A stretch of DNA of 61,089 nt, taken from the NCBI GenBank assembly GCA_964522095.1, contig CAZFSO010000005.1, positions 1 to 61,089 of the forward strand, given 5' to 3'. The position numbers and the translations under genes are program-made. Below the pieces are notes generated by a model, which saw only the letters and a program-made list of their open reading frames with translations, was not told the origin of the DNA and searched no databases. Origin of the DNA: UBA6054 sp964522095 (GTDB taxonomy: Bacteria; Planctomycetota; Phycisphaerae; Phycisphaerales; UBA1924). Positions 59,952 through 61,089 of the stretch are shown in pieces; position 1 is the stretch's first letter, and each line of letters opens with the position of its first letter.

Positions 59952-59980
59952 ACGATAAAGCCCATCCCGCCCGGGATCAA
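59952..59980 (-). promoter_or_regulatory. Promoter of tRNA-Cys, TTGATC-N17-TATCGT
   Basis: On the minus strand TTGATC (59980-59975) and TATCGT (59957-59952) are 17 bases apart. Transcription would start near 59945, four bases before the tRNA 5' end. Confidence 0.6.
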
Positions 59981-60031
59981 CCGACCGTAGGATTTGACCC
60001 CGCAACCCGACAACAGCCGAGATCATTCCGG

Positions 60032-61087
60032 ATGAACCATCCCACCAGCCGACGCCGCCTCCCGCCCGCCATTCGGGCGTCCGCCTTGGCTGTGCTCGCG
60101 TGCGCGGGCGCGGCGGGCGCCCAGGACCGGGCCGAGCGCATCGAGGCCGCCGAGCGGGTGCTGCCCCGCGTCAGCGCCACCGAGCGGGCCGTCACGCCCA
60201 CCCGGACGCGGGCGGCCGAGCCCGTGCGCCCCGGCCTGACCGGCGGGGAGGACTGGGCCGAGGCCGCCGGGCTGCGGTCGCCCGGCCTGCCGGAGGGGTC
60301 GTTCCTGATCGAGCGCCCCGGACGCGTCGTGCCCGCGCCGGCCGGACGACTGGTCTTCGTGCCCGACGAGGAGGGCCGCGTCGCGGGCGAGGGGCCGATG
60401 CTCATCCTGCCCACGGCCAGCCTGGGGCGGATGGAACTGGCCCTGACCAACCGCGGCGAGCACCCGGCCGTCCGCGTGTCGGGCGAGGTGTTCGTCTACC
60501 ACGGGCGGTCGCACCTGCTGGTGACCTCGTACGCAGTCGGCCCGGCCGAGCCTGAACCCAGGACGCCCGACGCGGACCGGCCCGCGCCGGACGCGACCGA
60601 GCCGGCCGAGCAGCCCGCCCAAGAACCCGCCGAGGAACCCGCCGACGAGCCCGAACGCCCTTCCCTGCTCGACGACCCCGACGTGCGCGGCCTGCTCGAG
60701 GAACTCGAAGCCGCCCGCCCGGCCGGGCCCGACGCCGACCGCGCCCGAGCCGTCCACGCGGAGCGCCAGACCGCCGCCGGGCCGACGGGCGCCCCGCCCG
60801 CCCCGGACGGCACGCCGCTGCTGCGCCGACGCGGGCGCATGGTCCGCACGGGCGAGGGCGCGTGGGCGTTCGTCTTCGACAACGACCACGACGACCCCCT
60901 GGCCGGCCAGGCCCTGGTCGTCCTGCCCTGCCGCCTGCTCGAACGCATGGAGCGTCAGGCCCTCGTCAGCGGCGACGCCTTCCAACTGGTTGTGTCCGGC
61001 CGCGTCCACACGCACGACGGCCAGACCTACCTGCTGCCCACGATGATGCAGCACGTCCCGGTGACGGGCGTGGTGCCGATGCAGTGA
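60032..61087 (+). CDS. Secreted hypothetical protein with duplicated domain
   Basis: 351 residues from the ATG at 60032. A signal peptide ends about AAGAQ. Two copies of a ~75-residue domain are visible, near residues 86-170 and 262-345. Both share a G-x-x-L-I/L-x-R-x-G-R-x-V start, then a LPxxxLxRME core (PTASLGRMELAL versus PCRLLERMERQAL), VSG, and a Y/H-LL/V end. A Pro/Glu/Ala-rich linker of about 70 residues separates them. Function is not recognised. It runs to two bases before the window end. Confidence 0.75.
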   Translation: MNHPTSRRRLPPAIRASALAVLACAGAAGAQDRAERIEAAERVLPRVSATERAVTPTRTRAAEPVRPGLTGGEDWAEAAGLRSPGLPEGSFLIERPGRVVPAPAGRLVFVPDEEGRVAGEGPMLILPTASLGRMELALTNRGEHPAVRVSGEVFVYHGRSHLLVTSYAVGPAEPEPRTPDADRPAPDATEPAEQPAQEPAEEPADEPERPSLLDDPDVRGLLEELEAARPAGPDADRARAVHAERQTAAGPTGAPPAPDGTPLLRRRGRMVRTGEGAWAFVFDNDHDDPLAGQALVVLPCRLLERMERQALVSGDAFQLVVSGRVHTHDGQTYLLPTMMQHVPVTGVVPMQ

Positions 61088-61089
61088 AG

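Overview
The window is very GC-rich (roughly 70% by eye) and looks like a scaffold of a draft planctomycete genome, most likely from a Phycisphaerae-type lineage. The support is the combination of a complete alternative complex III (ACIII) locus, a DUF1800/DUF1501 pair, a PEP-CTERM-like anchored CHRD protein, a dockerin-like C-terminus on a secreted peptidase, KDO transferase (Gram-negative lipid A core), and palindromic repeats with a TCC loop. This assignment is inference; there is no 16S rRNA gene here. Three runs of exactly 100 N (22798-22897, 48885-48984, 59691-59790) are assembly gaps of unknown true size, and two of them sit inside tandem repeats.

Layout. 1-2525: the start of a pilin-like gene running off the left edge, then a GH15 glucoamylase-type enzyme. 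2550-18273 (minus strand): one long respiratory locus, actA-actB-actC-actD-actE-actF, a small membrane protein, a SCO copper chaperone, coxB (fused cytochrome c), coxA (A2-type), coxC, coxD and a membrane protein. It encodes a quinol-to-oxygen electron chain of the ACIII-caa3 kind. 18496-19935 (plus): heme A synthase ctaA, divergent from actA across a region holding a Fur-box-like palindrome. It is followed by DUF1800 and DUF1501 genes up to the first gap. 22902-24176 (minus): a possible caspase-like fragment and Mn-type superoxide dismutase. 24900-30968 (plus): a divergent sigma-70 factor behind a long structured leader, then a three-gene unit of PilT ATPase, a membrane-embedded degenerate GspE-like protein and a CvpA-like membrane protein. 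It ends at a strong terminator.

31066-42375 (minus): a co-directional run with three tRNA genes placed between proteins: tRNA-Val, waaA, tRNA-Lys, a SNF2 helicase, a SWIM-finger protein, tRNA-Gln, then a GlmU-like uridylyltransferase, prs, rplY, pth, rpsF, ssb and rplI. 42751-46113 (minus): two tandem, diverged EF-P genes, an AsmA-like protein and shikimate kinase. 46236-51217 (plus): a metallo-beta-lactamase-fold protein, a CHRD/PEP-CTERM protein, an RlmL-like rRNA methyltransferase interrupted by an in-frame 18-bp tandem repeat, and a PNGase F-like protein. 51224-54522 (minus): an M64 peptidase with a dockerin-like tail and a secreted CBM9-like protein. 54601-58123 (plus): a KaiC-like double ATPase overlapping a hybrid histidine kinase. 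58125-59560 (minus): a lone receiver protein overlapping a MoxR ATPase. The right end holds a tRNA-Cys with an unusual long variable arm and a secreted protein with a duplicated domain.

The most unusual items are the class-II-shaped tRNA-Cys, the in-frame repeat array inside the methyltransferase and its relation to dispersed palindromes, the PilT/degenerate GspE/CvpA unit, the tandem EF-P paralogues with different tip loops, the KaiC-histidine kinase and MoxR-receiver pairs, and the unexplained structured leader of the sigma factor gene.
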